DNA of 64,000 bases. Source: Laguncularia racemosa (taxonomy: Eukaryota; Streptophyta; Magnoliopsida; Myrtales; Combretaceae). Made by a program: the position numbers and the translations under genes. Shown here in pieces: positions 1 to 13,620 of the stretch. Position 1 is the stretch's first letter. The number at the start of each line of letters is the position of its first letter. The stretch spans positions 3,140,928 to 3,204,927 of the forward strand of contig JBBMOL010000058.1 in assembly GCA_037954665.1 (NCBI GenBank). The letters run 5' to 3'. Under the pieces are notes generated by a model. It had not been told where the DNA came from. It made no database searches and saw only the letters and a program-made list of their open reading frames with translations.

Positions 1-1649
1 ATAAAAGTCTCCTTAAATTGAATTAGTGACAAAGGTCACTAACAAGATTAAGACTTTCGACTTGGATGAAACTTAACTGTTAGGGATAATAGGCTAAAGT
101 GGACAAAATTGGCCCTAAGGAAAATTGACTAACTTTGACTTAAACAAGAATTGGCTATGTTGAAAAGAACGAACTTAGTCTTTAAGAGCTTTCCAAATTC
201 AACAATCTTTGAATATTTTTTTTAAGATTTACTAATAAATATAAATTCTTTATAGGTTCCCAAGCACTCTTACTAAGCAATAAGCCTTTTCCACTTACCC
301 ATAATGGTTGGTTCTATCTGGGAACCATTTCTTGAGGGGATTTCTTCCTCTTTAAGGTATCTCATTCTTTAGGGGCTTTAAACTCTTCTTTAGAGGCTTT
401 GAACTCCTTTATTAGAATATTGATCTTCAAACTTGGGAGAATTACTTTTATTCCGCTAGGAATGGCTTCAATCATTAGTTTGCTTGAAAGTAGATATCAC
501 ACTAATGATTAGTTTAGTCTAAGAAGACTTTAGTTTCCTTCTCTTAGTCTAGATCTCTCTCTTGACTCCAATTCCAAAAATTATAGTCTATCTTGTAAGT
601 GATACGCTTAAATCAATCTGTTAGGTCTTTTTTATATTTATAATGGAACATGGGCTTTTTGGTTATCGGTCTCAAAGAGATGCCAATGAAAAGGTCTATT
701 TTTAGAAAGATAATGATACATGTTTACAAGTCAAGAGTTTTTAAGAAAAACTAGAGGTGTACTTGCCCCAATTTCAAAAACAACTTTTGACTAGGATAAA
801 ATATTCTTCTAATTTGAAAATCCTTTAAAGAGGAGTGATGTTATGGGTGTACCTTAGTTTAGAATTGTAGTTTCTAGAAGCTAGCGGTCTTTTTATGCTC
901 ATTCTTGATTATGTATCAACCTTCTTCTTCTTCTTCTTCTTCTTCTTCTTCTTCTTCTTCTTCTTTTGTCATAAGAGGTGCTTGTAAATTTTTCTTAGTC
1001 TCAAAGAAAATAAATTATTGATGATAATTGATTATTCTTGAATTGATGCTACTAGGGCAAGTATAAATTAGTTAATCTTTTTCTCTTAACGGATGGCCCA
1101 ATTGCACCATTATGGGGGTTTTAAAAAGGCTTAACTAGGCAAACAAGAGATAATTGTGTTTAGGATATAGAAATGAATGCCTAACATCATTTTAAATTAC
1201 TTACTAAATTCAAGATGGACCTCCTTTGTGGAATGAGTCCAAAAACCTTACAATGATGACACTCAACTTCTCAAGTGTTTTAAGGTTGGTGTTTAGGATG
1301 TGGTTTGTCTCTTTTCATCTTAAACTTTTTAGCTAGTGAGATGTCGTATTTAGCTTGAATGGCCAAATGTCCTTAAAAGATCTTAATGCCTCAAGATGAG
1401 TATCTTAAACATCGTGCCTTTAAAATTAAGAGAAATTCCAATAGATAACTTTTATTCAAATGATTTGTTTCTTTTGCTATTACAACTTTGGCAAAAATTT
1501 ACCCTCTTGACTAACATTTGCCCCTCATTCTAATATCCCTAATCGTTTTAGATTATTAGTCAACTTATCATGTGGTAGTAGCAAACTTTCAACATTGGGC
1601 ACTAAAGATGGTCCTTCATGGCTTTGAGAAAGACTGTCACTAACTTCCA
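1..1649. other. Non-coding flank of the gypsy relic
   Basis: I see no gene here. No open frame of useful length and no recognisable protease, reverse transcriptase or integrase motif was found on either strand. It lies downstream of the minus-strand gypsy gag relic, so it may be decayed sequence of that element, but nothing in it proves this. The only clear structure is the CTT microsatellite at 921-965. Confidence 0.4.
921..965. repeat. (CTT)n microsatellite
   Basis: An uninterrupted run of about 15 CTT/TTC units. It is perfect, so it is probably length-polymorphic between individuals. Confidence 0.95.
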
Positions 1650-3597
1650 AGAGGTCTGGCTAAATAATCATTGAATCTATGAGGTCTTGAATTTTATTCT
1701 TCAGCCTCCAGCAATTTTCAGTTAAGTGACTTATTTGACCTATATGATAGTCACACTGTGAGTTTGGGTTATAGTTCCTTGGCCTGTAGTTTGGTTTAGG
1801 GGTTTCATAAGATATGATCCTAGTTTCTCTTAACTTAATGAAGGCTTGAGCCATCGTGATCTTGAATGGAGTAAATTACCTTCCATGACGTTAGGCTTGC
1901 ATTTTCTTGTTCAGTGAGTTAGCCTCTAGCTTTTTTTCTTTTTAGCCCCTTATTAGTGTTAGGGCTCAATAATTCTCACTAAGTTTGAAGGAGTGGTGTT
2001 TTCTTTAAAATAATTGCAAGTTGGAATCTTTTCAATATAAGGCCCATGGTCATTTCTAGGTCCCTAATCCTTTCCCTTAGGGTTGTTACCTTTTCTTCAA
2101 GAATTTTGAGCCTTTCTTCATAGGATAAAACCTCTTGTTGAACGATAGGCTTCTTCCCTATATCTTTTTCTTTCTCGATGATCCCAAATGCTATTAACCT
2201 TTGCAACTCGATTTTGTCTTGGGTTCGATTATTCATGTCTACCTCTTGTAGATGACCAGCTTGTTTTAAATCATGGACTAGTTGCTTAAAAGGCACTAGT
2301 ATTTCTTCCAGACTTTGGACCATTTCGGTTTCCTCTAAGTTCAACATGTTGATAGTATGCCTCCAATCATGGATAAAGTCTAGTTAGATTGCCCCTGCAT
2401 CTATTAAGTCTTGGATCTATTTTTTATCTCCCAACAATTATTTATAGCATTTCCCTATTGACCCATGTAGTATTTACATTGTGCATTTGGATCATATTTT
2501 CTTAGCTTGTGTCCTGACATCGGATCTTTAGGATACAACAAGCCATCTCTCCTTAGATGATTAAAAACTTATGACAATGAGATAAGAATTTGAGTGAATT
2601 TCCTTCTAGGTATCTTTAGGCCTTTCTTGCTTTGTGGGGGCTCTAATATTGTAGTATTTATAGTTGCATCAGCATCTAGTGGGGTTAGTCTTTTTCTTGT
2701 CAGCTTCCCCATTTTGATGGCTTCTTTAATCCTACTACCAGTAGCTACTATATCTCCAAAATTGAACACAGTGCTACCAATCAAATGCCCATAATATGGT
2801 TCATCTAATGTGTTGATGAATGCAGAGGTGAGATCTTTTTCTAGGAAAGGAGGGTTGATTCCAGCTACGATGCCCCTCCATCTTTTGGCATAGTCCTTAA
2901 AGGTTTCCTTGTTACTTTTTTTCATTCTTCAAAGATCCCATATTGAAGGGACTATTTCCATGTTGAACTTATATTGGTCATAAAATACATGAGCTAATTT
3001 GTCCCATATATCGATCTCATTTAGATTTAGTTGGGCATATTAAGTCAGTGCGGGCAGAATCAAACTATCTTGGAAAGTTTTTATCAATAGCTACTTCTAT
3101 TTGGTGTAACAAGCCATCTTGCATAAATATAACCTTATGTGGAGCTTAGGGCATCCAAGCCCATCATATTTTTCAAAGTCTAGTACTTTGAATTTTTCTA
3201 GATAAGCATCTATGTCATTTGTAGCAATGCCAATGATTTGATCGAACTCTTCATGATCTCTCAAAACTCTCAACTTGTTAGAGAATTGTTAGAGTAATTT
3301 TCTCTTCATTTCCTTTTGTTTGTTTTCCAGTTCCTCTTTTACATTCTCAATATTAAGGTCCATGTTGATTGCTGTGTTGGGCCTAATTCCTTCTTAAGGT
3401 GGAATTTCAATTGCCTCTCCAAGGTGGGCCTTTGAATGCCCCTCTTGTGATGTTTGGAGGAGCCTAAAAAGAGTGATACTTTCGGTGAGAAATTAGATTT
3501 GTTTAGCCATCTTCTTCACAATCTATTCTAGAGTAGATATCTTTGAGTCACTAGAGGTATCAGTTCTATTATTGTTGTTATTATTGTCAATAGCCAT
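1650..3597 (-). pseudogene. Ty3/gypsy gag relic
   Basis: Reads on the minus strand from an ATG at 3597 (start MAIDNNNNNNR). It resembles the retrotransposon Gag domain of plant Ty3/gypsy elements, which forms the nucleocapsid-like particle. Around 3200-3150 lies KFKVLDFEKYDGLGCPK, followed by a degenerate block with several stops, then an open stretch at 2925-2569 with KKSNKETFKDYAKRWR and INPPFLEKDL, both typical of this Gag family. Two zinc-knuckle-like blocks follow: a broken one near 2490-2395 (CKYYMGQ, then NNCWEIKNR after a stop) and a better one near 1770-1670 (CDYHIGQISHLTENCW, then KNKIQDLID). Stops and frame changes between blocks show it is dead. The family assignment is firm from these motifs; the lineage within gypsy is not. 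Confidence 0.8.
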
Positions 3598-4899
3598 TAT
3601 GAGTTTAGGTAATATGCCCGATTACTTAGAGGCTAGAATCCTAAGTGAATCTGTATCTATTAGTATTTTTTTTCTTTAAAATAAAAAGAATTTAGACATT
3701 AACTAAAACAATGATTGAGACTCTAAGTTTTTAAGGAAATGAAGATGAGTGGAATAACTAATATTTATAGGGAGATGAAAGACAACTGATTTTTTTTTTT
3801 TGTTTGGTAAAGGACATTAAGTAAAATTGAATTTTTAATGATTAGAAAAATTATTTACAAAGTCTAGTATCTATTTCTTATTTCTCTCTCTTCTCTCTCT
3901 CTCTTGCATTATTATTGAAAAAAAAAAGAACTAAAGTTAAAAAGAGATCAAACGACTCATGAAAAAATATAATTTATTATTATTATTCGGGAACTTGACA
4001 ATTATTTCTAGATCAGCTGACAAGATTGAATATCCTTAATTTAATCCCACAATTATGTTGCTAGTTGTTGCAGCATCTTCAACAACCATTCATGGACACC
4101 TTCAGTTCTTTTAGCTTGGGCCAAAAGAATTTACACATCTAATTCTGCCCCCTTAGCTCTTTCTCTCCAATAATTTACCTCTACTTCAGGTAGTTGGACC
4201 CGAGAGTTGGGTATGCTTGGCATACCATTGACTTCTTGCTCATTGCCTTGTTGATTGATTACCATTGATCTAGACAATTGCCAATTTCATGAGTAATATT
4301 TATGACCCATTTGATCTTTTTAAAAAGAAAAAAAAAGGTAATAAAAAAATGCATGGCAACATAAAAATGTGAGAACCATTAAAGTAATACAGCAATCATT
4401 AAGTCGCAACCTGATTAAGACCAAGTGTTTACATCATAATTCTAATATATAGGAAAATATATTTACAAGGAAATATAATGTTTATTTACAAATATACATT
4501 TAAGATACACATAGAAGGGTTTACATAATTAATTGTAGGACACTATCATTAATTGGGTTGCAACTTTAATTATGGTTAATGAAAAGTGTATGCAATTTAG
4601 GTGGGCTCTAAAGGTCTCCAAGTTCTGTGGCTTCACTCATTTTCAAAGAAATAGTCCACAAGTCATGTCAAAACTTGAGTGGGATAGCCTAATCAATCCC
4701 GAGTGGTGGTCATTCCACTACACCTGGAACTTACACGATGGCTCTCCTTTTAAGGTCCTAAGATGGCTCGAGTCCAACCATATCTAACACACACTAATAG
4801 AAAAAAAATCCTAAATCCTATATAAACAAAAGTCAGTAAAACTATTTATAGATAAAAATCTAAAAATAATTATTTCAATAAATAATTTTCAAAAATAAA
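3598..4899. other. Probable gypsy leader region, no gene
   Basis: Lies between the gag relic and the LTR-like block at 4900-5900, read on the minus strand, so it is probably the long untranslated leader of that element. It is AT-rich with short homopurine and CT runs (near 3885-3905). The short plus-strand open frame at 4572-4787 has no recognisable features and I do not regard it as a gene. Confidence 0.4.
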
Positions 4900-5900
4900 T
4901 TCTATTTTTGGTAAGTTTAAGTGGCTAGCCCACTTAGCAGTCTCTAATGAAGTCGCTATCTTGTCGAGCCTAAATTCTAGTTCATTTTTCCTAATCCGAT
5001 TTACACTAAACCCTATGCTCATTTAATATAAATCCTCAATTAAGATTAGGAAAAAAAATTATTTTCATCTAATTTAGAGAAAAAGAAGTCGCCACCCAAT
5101 CAAGATTGGGAGAAATATTAAATTAAGACTAATTAAGTAGATCAGTCTTAATTTAGCTACTAATCTACGTAAAACATTTAAATAAAACAAGAGATTTTAG
5201 AATCGAGGGTTATCCTATTAAAACCTTATGGTTACTACTTTAACCTTCCAAAATTAAAATTTAATTTTCAAAAAAAATTTAAAAAAAATTATTAAGGTTA
5301 CCTCATAGGTGCCTACGTACCTACTATTTGGGCTCAAATTGATCGTAGTTCGCATAAATTCTAAATTGTTAGGAAAATTTTATAACTTTTTTTAAACTAA
5401 AAAAAATTAAAAGCTAAAGTCTCTAAAAAATTAATTTTTTATTTAAAATTTCAAAAAAAAATTAAAGTGTCTAAAATATTTTTTTTTAAATCTAAAATGA
5501 AAAAATATATATATTATATATGAAAATTTAACTTTTATAAAAAAAAGGGTCTTAGAAATTTATTTATTTATTTATATGTATTTTAAAAAATAGCTAAAAA
5601 TTAAATTAAAATGTCCAAAAAGGAGGAAATACAAACCTAATTAGATCTAGACGTAAAGGAGGAGAGATGATAGCTTCCAGCTATTGCTCAACCTATTGGG
5701 GACATTGGAACGACGCAGTGGAGGATGGCTTGTTGACCCACCTACTTGGTTCGACCATTGATGCAGTGGAGGATGATAGTCAGAGTGGTGGTCAAGGGTG
5801 GAGAATCGGAGTAACCCGACTGATGTCTTCCTATGCTCCTAAGCTAAAACAAAGGAGACTATAAGAGTGCTCTAATTCTCCACCCTCAACCACCAAATCA
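4900..5900 (-). mobile_element. Gypsy LTR/leader-like block, minus strand
   Basis: On the minus strand, about 5340 to 4950 aligns by eye with plus-strand 15590-16022. Shared blocks include GTAGGTACGTAG followed by CACC, a GTAACC...GGTTTTAATAGG segment, and GAGCATAGGGT...ATCGGATTAGGA. The copy sits just upstream of the minus-strand gypsy gag, in the position of a 5' LTR plus leader. A TGGCGACTTC motif near 5085-5094 (minus strand) resembles the arginine-tRNA primer-binding site seen in some plant gypsy lineages, but I could not define the LTR ends. The plus-strand frame at 5667-5864 is probably spurious. Confidence 0.55.
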
Positions 5901-8900
5901 CCAGTCCTTCCAATCGGTGTGTATGCAAAACACTGGTGATTTGTGGGTTTAATTGATGGAGGGTGTGTGCATATTACCATCAGTATTTTGCTAGGATCCA
6001 CCTAAAGATAAGATCATTCAATACTTATTTGGTTATTGATGATGAATGGAGGATTTAGCATCATAAAATATAGTTCATTTTTGTAAAGGTATTATTGAGG
6101 ACTTAGGGTTAATCTAATGTTAATATATGAAGAATAGATTATATGTTCATGAGGATTTGAGGAGTTTAGGCATATTACTTATGCTTAAAAAAATCCTTTG
6201 TTAATGGAATTAACAAGTGTTTCAAATGCCCTATGAAATTGAAATAAAGTTATGACTTTAGTCCTTGTAAATATCGAAGCTAATATGGTTGAATTTTCAT
6301 AATATTGGAGATAAGAATTGTGGTATAGGGTTTTATGAATTATTTTGGGTTTTGGAAATAGGATTATTAAGTTTCAAATGATTTTGGATTTTAGTAGTAT
6401 ATGGAGTCTAGAGTTTCAAACGTTATTGATTATGTTATTAATTAATGATGCAATGGATAATTTGTAAGATGGATTAAAGGAATTGTTATATTTTGTTAAT
6501 AGATTTGTTAAGAGAGAATTGGGATTTCTAAGTAATCTACAAAATTACGGAATTCGAAAGCGTTAATTTTATGGAATATTGAAATTGTCATTAATTCTTA
6601 ACATATTAGATTATTTTGTAATAGAATAAGGAAAAGAAAAGTGTTGTTATAAGATTGGTTAAAGAAGGAATCATTTGGTTGTTGGATTTTACGTCATAGA
6701 CTTCATTGTAGTGAGTTGTTCCTGTAATGAAATTAAGGTATTGATAAGTGTTGATAAATTTTGTTAAAGATGTTTTGGGATTTTCTTTTAATTATCTCAA
6801 AGTTATGAATTCTTGAAGCATTGATATTAGATTATGCAAAGTGATTGTAAATGATTTTCGCAACTAAGTTTCCTATAGAAATTAATGTTATGATTTAATG
6901 AGCCAACAAAGGTAGATTTAAGATGAATGAATTGCAGCTTCTTAAATAAAGTTTTTGGAAAAAGTTATTTTAAAGATTTTGGAATCATTCAACCCTTAAT
7001 TTTTATGCAAGGTCAATGCTAGTTATAATTAATATAATATATTATAAGTTGTTTGATGCTAGATAAAGATGGTATGATAGATGAAAAATATTTATTTTTA
7101 CAACCAACTTATAAGAGGTTATAATTAACTTATTCTATTAAAGAATTCGATAAATCTTATTTTAATAAAATTTTAGGTAAAAGTAAGGCATTATAATTGA
7201 CCCTTAAACTTATTTTATAATTGACTTATAAAATGTTGGGGGAAAAATAGTGATTAGATGTAATAGAAAAGTTATAAAATTGACAATAAATTTATATATT
7301 AACTATATACCAATATGGTAAATGAACTCTCTAATATTAATAGCAAACACTAATAATAATAAATGCAGCTACAAGTCAAGCATAAAATATTAATAACAAG
7401 GAAAGAATAACTAATTACGTTGTGATAATAAAAGTAAATAAAAAGTGTATGTATGTACAAACATAATTTATATATAAAAGAAGTAAGTAGTATAAATAGT
7501 AAAATGAGAAGTAATAGTGACATATATGAGTCTATATAATAGTAAGTATAACAATAAATGTGAACGGAGTGTGTGTTTGTATGTCTATAAAAATAATTAA
7601 TAAACAACTTATTAAATAAAATTTTTTAATTTATTCATTCATCCTTTTGTATCTATACGTATAGGTATTGCTATTATGATAATATAGATAATAGCAATAC
7701 CTATACATATAGATACAAAAGGATGAATGAATAAATTAAAAGCTTTTATTTAATAAGTTGTTTATTAATTATTTTTATATTTAATATCTGTTTGTTGTTA
7801 TAACTATTAAAATCTTAATGTGGAGTTAGAATTAACTAAGTACCTTCCTAAATACAAACCTTTAAGTAATTAATCAAAGATCTAGCATTAGGTTATGATC
7901 ATAGTTTTTAATTAAGTATAGATTTTTTATTTGTCATTATATAATGTAAATCAGGGTTAAGCAATATTAATGAAGAGAGAAAAGTTTGGTGGCATAAGAC
8001 ATAGGTACACGACCTTGGTTAATGTTTTGTACTTGTTAAGCTAGTAAAAAAATATACCATAACCAAAGTGATAACATAATTATTTGTTGCTAGTGTTTAG
8101 CTATGGCAAAGGATCCAAATTATTGGTGAATCAATATAGCACCCAATGATCAGTGTGAGGTGGTGTTCTTAATGGAGTCATACACTAAAATGATTTAGTA
8201 GTTTTAGGCGTTGATGTTCTTAGCAAGTTGCTAATCATGGTGTCACTATGAAAGTGGACTAAGAGATTGCAAAGAGATTCTACGGATTAGGTCACTATAA
8301 GAGCTATGGGGTCTTGTGATGAACATTTGTGAGTGGACTAGTCTCTTAATGGACTAATCTGACGATGACTATAAGAGAACACAACTAAAGGATAACGTAA
8401 TGTAGATCTCGTCTAATTATTGAAAACGTGTTTTGTGGAGCCATGAGATACTTCAAGTCTAGAGTTAAATGCATATGACTTTGAACTATGATGTTTGATG
8501 ACAAATGTCAAAGATAATAACTTGGTGCTTGTTGCCTTAGATCAAGTATGTCTATGCATGCATACTTGTGGCATTCATGTGTGTTTGGTTACATATTAGG
8601 CTTCGACTCACCTTGTTTAGGGAAATTTTATTTATTTATTTATTTTTCAGGTATAAGATTAGATAATTGTGGACATTCTTTAGGATAAGGTTTGACACTA
8701 GTATTTTGAGGCAAGGCGAGGCAAATCATAAAATAGGTTGTTATGGCTATGAAATATTGCATTTGCCCCTTAAAGAAAAAAAGTAAACATAAAATTCTCA
8801 TTGTAAAGTCATTTATAGTTATAATCTCTTCTATGTTTCTTAACAAAAATTATATCATAAACAATAAACACTACGAATTCGAAAAGCATCATGTTTTAGC

Positions 8901-8931
8901 CAGCAATGGATTTATTTTGGTGAACTGACAT
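5901..8931. other. AT-rich intergenic stretch, no gene
   Basis: No coding sequence recognised on either strand. The minus-strand frame at 7350-7607 is an AT-rich low-complexity frame rich in Y, I and L and overlaps the hairpin at 7586-7779. The rest is unremarkable AT-rich DNA. Confidence 0.5.
7586..7779. repeat. Long near-perfect inverted repeat (hairpin)
   Basis: Left arm 7586-7676 and right arm 7689-7779 are inverted copies, 91 bp each, separated by a 12-nt loop. Pairing by eye shows about 3 mismatches and no gaps: two near the AATTTTTTAA / AAGCTTTTAA position and one in CTATACGTAT / CTATATGTAT. Symmetry stops at 7585/7780. This could be a foldback MITE, a recent inverted duplication, or a hairpin-RNA locus. 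TA dinucleotides sit at both outer ends. Confidence 0.95.
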
Positions 8932-9144
8932 GGTTGTTAAAATTGCAAGTTTATTATACAATTCTACAAGTTTATAATTTTAAAAAGTTATTCATAATTA
9001 AAATAGATACAAAATCATTTATATATAGATTTTTTATAGAATTATAAGTTTAGGTATATAATTCTAACGATTTTATATGGTTCTATACAATTTTATCGAT
9101 TCTATTCATTCCAATTCTGAGTAGAAATCACGAATTTGACAACC
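8932..9144. mobile_element. Small TIR element (MITE-like)
   Basis: About 213 bp bounded by GGTTGTTAAAATT on the left and the inverse AATTTGACAACC on the right. The interior has the GATTCTA / CGATTTTA motifs also seen in the larger element at 22299-23583, so both probably belong to one family. No coding capacity. A target duplication is not clear. Confidence 0.55.
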
Positions 9145-10023
9145 ATGAAAACTGGATTTCAAAATGAGTGAAAAAAGTTGCTAACTTTACTTTAAAAATT
9201 GCTTCTTTTTTGCCTTTCCATGACTATCATGTTGAAATAATTGTGTTTCCATGAGTAGTCTTATTAGCATTTATGTGAAAAATGTGCAAAGTCACAAACT
9301 TTTAATGTGAAAGTGAATTTTCATTTGTGCTTTTCAACATTATATGTTGATTTATAAGTGGTCTCCAATGTTTGAGTTGTCTTATTAAAGATGCAGGCTT
9401 TTTTGCAAAAAAATGCATATATTTTTTTTGCTAGTAACATTGCAATGTTGCTTAATATATGGTCCTTTATGTTTGGTAGTATATTATCCTATATTATTAA
9501 ATTTTATTTGTTAAAGACCTTAATAATTTATTTTATGGGTCGAGTTCTTATCTCATGATAACACCATTAACCTTTGTTCTTCTTACTTTTACAAGTAATA
9601 ATCTTAAATTATTCTACATGTTTAGCTATGTGTAATGTTAAAAACTTACCATTTCTATTTTAGTTTACCCCTAATGCTTTATTCCTTACAATGTAATTGT
9701 GGCAATCAAGTATTTGAGATTAGTTTTCTAATTAGTAGTAGGAAGTGTTCAGAAGTGTACTAATCAATGTTAATGAGGTATGTAATAAATGAAGCCAGAT
9801 TTCTAATTTCATTTGTATCTTTTTATATTTGATGTTTTCAAAAGCAACGCATTATATGAGTCAAATCAACTCATATTGTGTCGTATTTTTCTAAATCCCA
9901 CCAATGTTGTACAACTAATAAAATGTTCGATTTTTCATCTTGTTTTTCATAACCAACAAGTTTTTTTCTTGATTTCCCTCTTTATATGTCCATAAAATCA
10001 AGTATCAAACCATAATTCTTATT
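9145..10023. other. AT-rich flank upstream of the MULE relic
   Basis: No gene recognised. It may contain the 5' end of the MULE at 10024, but I could not find a long terminal inverted repeat. Confidence 0.35.
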
Positions 10024-11446
10024 ATGCTTATTCATCTTTGGCAAGAGAGTGTTTATGATGGCCAAGAGAGTGTTTATGCGATAAGTGATAAGTTAAGGAG
10101 CCTGGTCAAGTCAAAGAATGAAGATAATGTAGCTTCGAATCCGGATTCTCTTTTTTATGAGAATGATATTGAAAGTCCATGTTTAGCTATTAGAATGAAA
10201 TTTTTGAATGCGGACATGTTTAGGAAGGCAGTGAGGGCATATAATGATAATATAGAGAGAGATATCAAATACATTAAGAATGAAAAAGATAAAGCTATAA
10301 GGAGCCCATGGGACATATACACAAAGAAGGTTAGTAAAGTGCATACTTGTGCTCTTGTGCACAAGAGTCGCATCATCACATTAAGATTATTGGAAAAACA
10401 GTATTTAGCACTCATATGTGAGTAACCTAACATAAAGATAGAGGCCATGCAAGGAATAATGAGGTGGCATTTTAAGGTGGAGATCTCTCTATGGCAAGTG
10501 TACCGTATGAAAGTGGTTGCTAATAACATATTGCATGGCAGCTATGTGGAGCAATACAACAAGTTATACGATTATGTTTACACTCTTCTTACTTGCAATT
10601 GAAATAGCATAGCAATTTTGAAATTAGGTTACCCTACTATGTCCTTAACTCAAAGTTTAGGAGAATGTATATTTGTTTGAAAGCTATGAAGGTTGGTTTT
10701 GTTAGAGGTTGAAGACTATGGATAGGTACAAACGATTGCCAGCTAAAGGGGCCTTTTAGTGGGCATTTATTATGCGTTTTTGGTAGGGATGCTAATAATG
10801 GTACGTTTCCTATTGTGATAGCTATAGTAGAGGTGGAGATGAAGGATTCATGGATTTGGTTTCTACAAGTAATTAATTATTATGGTTTAAACCCAATTTA
10901 AGTTTGTATAGTTGTATACACTTGTTTAAATGGCTCAAAAACTTGTTGTTTCTTTTTTACATTTCAATTGTTGTTAGACAACATTGATCTTAATAGGCAT
11001 GTAAGATGCACTTTTTTGTTAGATAAGCAAAAGGTAATGATGCTTTCCTCCACCCCCCTAATATATATATATAGGGAAAAGTATACTTACCTATTTTTAT
11101 ATTTGAGTCATTAATTCTTTTTTTCTTCTATTTAAGTCTATAATATTTTCAAAATCTTAAAAAAAAAAAAAAAAAAGAAGAGGGGGGTGGACTTTTGTTA
11201 AAGATATTAAGTTTTATATTAATACATGACACGTGTCAATTTCAAATTGGTTTATAATAATTAAATTGAAAAAATGATGATATTAATATATTTAATTACA
11301 TAATGTTATAAAAATAATATTAAGTGTAATGTAATAAAAATAATTAAAATATATAGAAATAATAATTAAAATTAAGAAAATGAGCCAAAAAAATTATATA
11401 TACCCTAACCATCTTAACCAACTAACCTAAAGCTAATTGAAAGCCA

Positions 11447-11626
11447 CTGTGTACGCCAAATGAATTGAAAATTTAACGTATTTAATGAAAGTTCTATTTT
11501 TGTCAGATTTGAAAACCTTGAGGACTCAAATTGTCACGCCCCCTGTGTACGCCAAATGAATTGAAAATTTAACGTATTTAATGAAAGTTCTATTTTTTTC
11601 ATATTTGAAAACCTTGAGGACTCAAA
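11447..11626. repeat. 84-bp direct duplication across an LTR-element end
   Basis: Copy A 11447-11530 and copy B 11543-11626 are equal in length with about 2 mismatches by eye. Both begin CTGTGTACGCC and end GAGGACTCAAA. Between them lies only TTGTCACGCCCC, which includes the first bases of the LTR insertion. Copy A is in the host TIR element; copy B is inside the LTR insertion. Confidence 0.95.
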
Positions 11627-12739
11627 AAGGGGAGCCTAGGAGTTTCCACTAAAAGCTACCATGGCACATGTGCACCCGTTACATGATAACTGTCTTACAA
11701 GTTAGAGATCGTAAGACTTTAAATAGTCAATTACATTTATGACTAATCATATTACATATAATTATATAATAAAATATAACTATGGATTACATACCCCACG
11801 GTTAACCAAAATCGTAGAGTCGGTATTCCCTACCAACTAGTAAAATGGAATAAAACCAAACCTTACATTAGGGCCCTAAAATAACATCTTATCTAAAAAG
11901 CCTATCAATCAATTTCTTACTTTATCGTTCCAAGCTTCCAAGAACATTCGACATTTCACATCTCATCCCATCCCAAGCTTTTACTACTTTTACCTACAAA
12001 ACAGTCTGTGGAGGGGTGAGCACACTACGGCTCAGTGAATGGGAGTGCAATACTCTCAATACTACACACGCACAAGCAATTTCAATCAAGTTATCAAATC
12101 ATATACTATGCATAAACAACCATATGAACGCAGCATCTTACGTGGTCTTCCAGTAACCAACGTGAAGTCTAGGGTTTACCTTAACCTTGGGTTAGGGATT
12201 TCGAAGCCACCATCAGTACCCAAGTCTCATTACTCGGTTTAATTATCTTATCACTTTGATATTTATAATATCTTTACTTTAATAATGAACACTCTCATGC
12301 CTTTGGCATCAGTCAAAGCAACACTCCCATGTTTTGACATCAGTTGAAGCAACTCTCCCGTGTCTTGACATCAGTCGGAGCAACACCCTTAAGGAACATA
12401 CCGGACTAGGAACTAGCAAGGCGTTAACAATCCCCTAATCCCTTAGTTCACACAGGACGGTTCAGTAATATCACAATTACTTCCGAATGCCCCTGTAGTA
12501 GTGATGGCCTTCAAATTTATGCAATATCTCATGTAATCCATGTCCTGTTTATATTAAGCCCCAGCCTTTAATTACTCAATTTAGGGTGATCAATCAGTAT
12601 TCAATAACAAGCCAATACACATAAAGAAAATAAAGCAATCTACTAACAATTCAAGCAATATCATTCATAAATAGCATCAATAATCCCTCTAAATCTCAAA
12701 ATCGAACCCATTACATTTCACACCCATAAACCTTTTCCA

Positions 12740-13620
12740 TTGTGTATACACACATCTCATACACGAATCTACCACTCATATCTTCATATATTCCAACACA
12801 TACTCCTTTCCATCAATACATATACACACGCATGCACAAACGCATGCGTATACATGCAACGCATACTTCCATATACAAACATGCGAGGCACACATGCATT
12901 TCCAAGACTTCCTTTTATAACTTGATCACTTGGTCAAGCTACTTGAGCTATTGTTTCTATACCAATAATATCTCTTCTTTCCCATTCAATTCCACATACA
13001 TACATACTTGCTTTCCTCATAAAATTCCCTTTTTCCTCCTCGACTTCACCGTTTCATTCCTTCTTTCCCCTTTTCCCAATTCTTTTCCCTCCTACTCTTT
13101 GCTACATACTTATACTTCAAATATCACACAGATACACCGCACTCACACTCTACACATACTCTCATGCACCTTCATATCTCCCTTACACCTACACACCACA
13201 CATTTGCCCACACATACACACATCTCCACACTTACACACACACACATCATACCCCCTTTACTCACCAACACATGCACACATACGCGTACACACACTTACA
13301 CTAACACATATACACACTCACATTCTCTTCTCACACATACTCTAGCACACACACACCTACACACCACACATTCACGCACACATGCACACCTACACCACAC
13401 TCCTTACACACACATACCATGTACATACACAACGCACACTCATACACACATACACCACACACACTCACACACATATATCACACATACAAACTCGCAAAAA
13501 CATACACGACACACACACACACACACACACTTTCACGCACATACCCTTCAACTCTATGCCACACACACCAACACATCCATACACAATTTCACACACCGGA
13601 TCACTTCCTCATCCCCATAC
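12740..13620. repeat. CA-rich cryptic simple-sequence tract
   Basis: Nearly 0.9 kb of CA, CACAT and ACACATAC-like runs, with a pure AC run near 13510-13530. The strand bias leaves a 324-codon plus-strand frame (12742-13716) and overlapping 102- and 91-codon frames, all made almost wholly of T, H, S and Y. I treat these as products of low complexity and not genes. Confidence 0.9.

Noticed and set aside
7350..7607. 85-codon minus-strand frame as a membrane protein
   Set aside because: AT-rich low-complexity frame overlapping one arm of the hairpin; no start context or family features.
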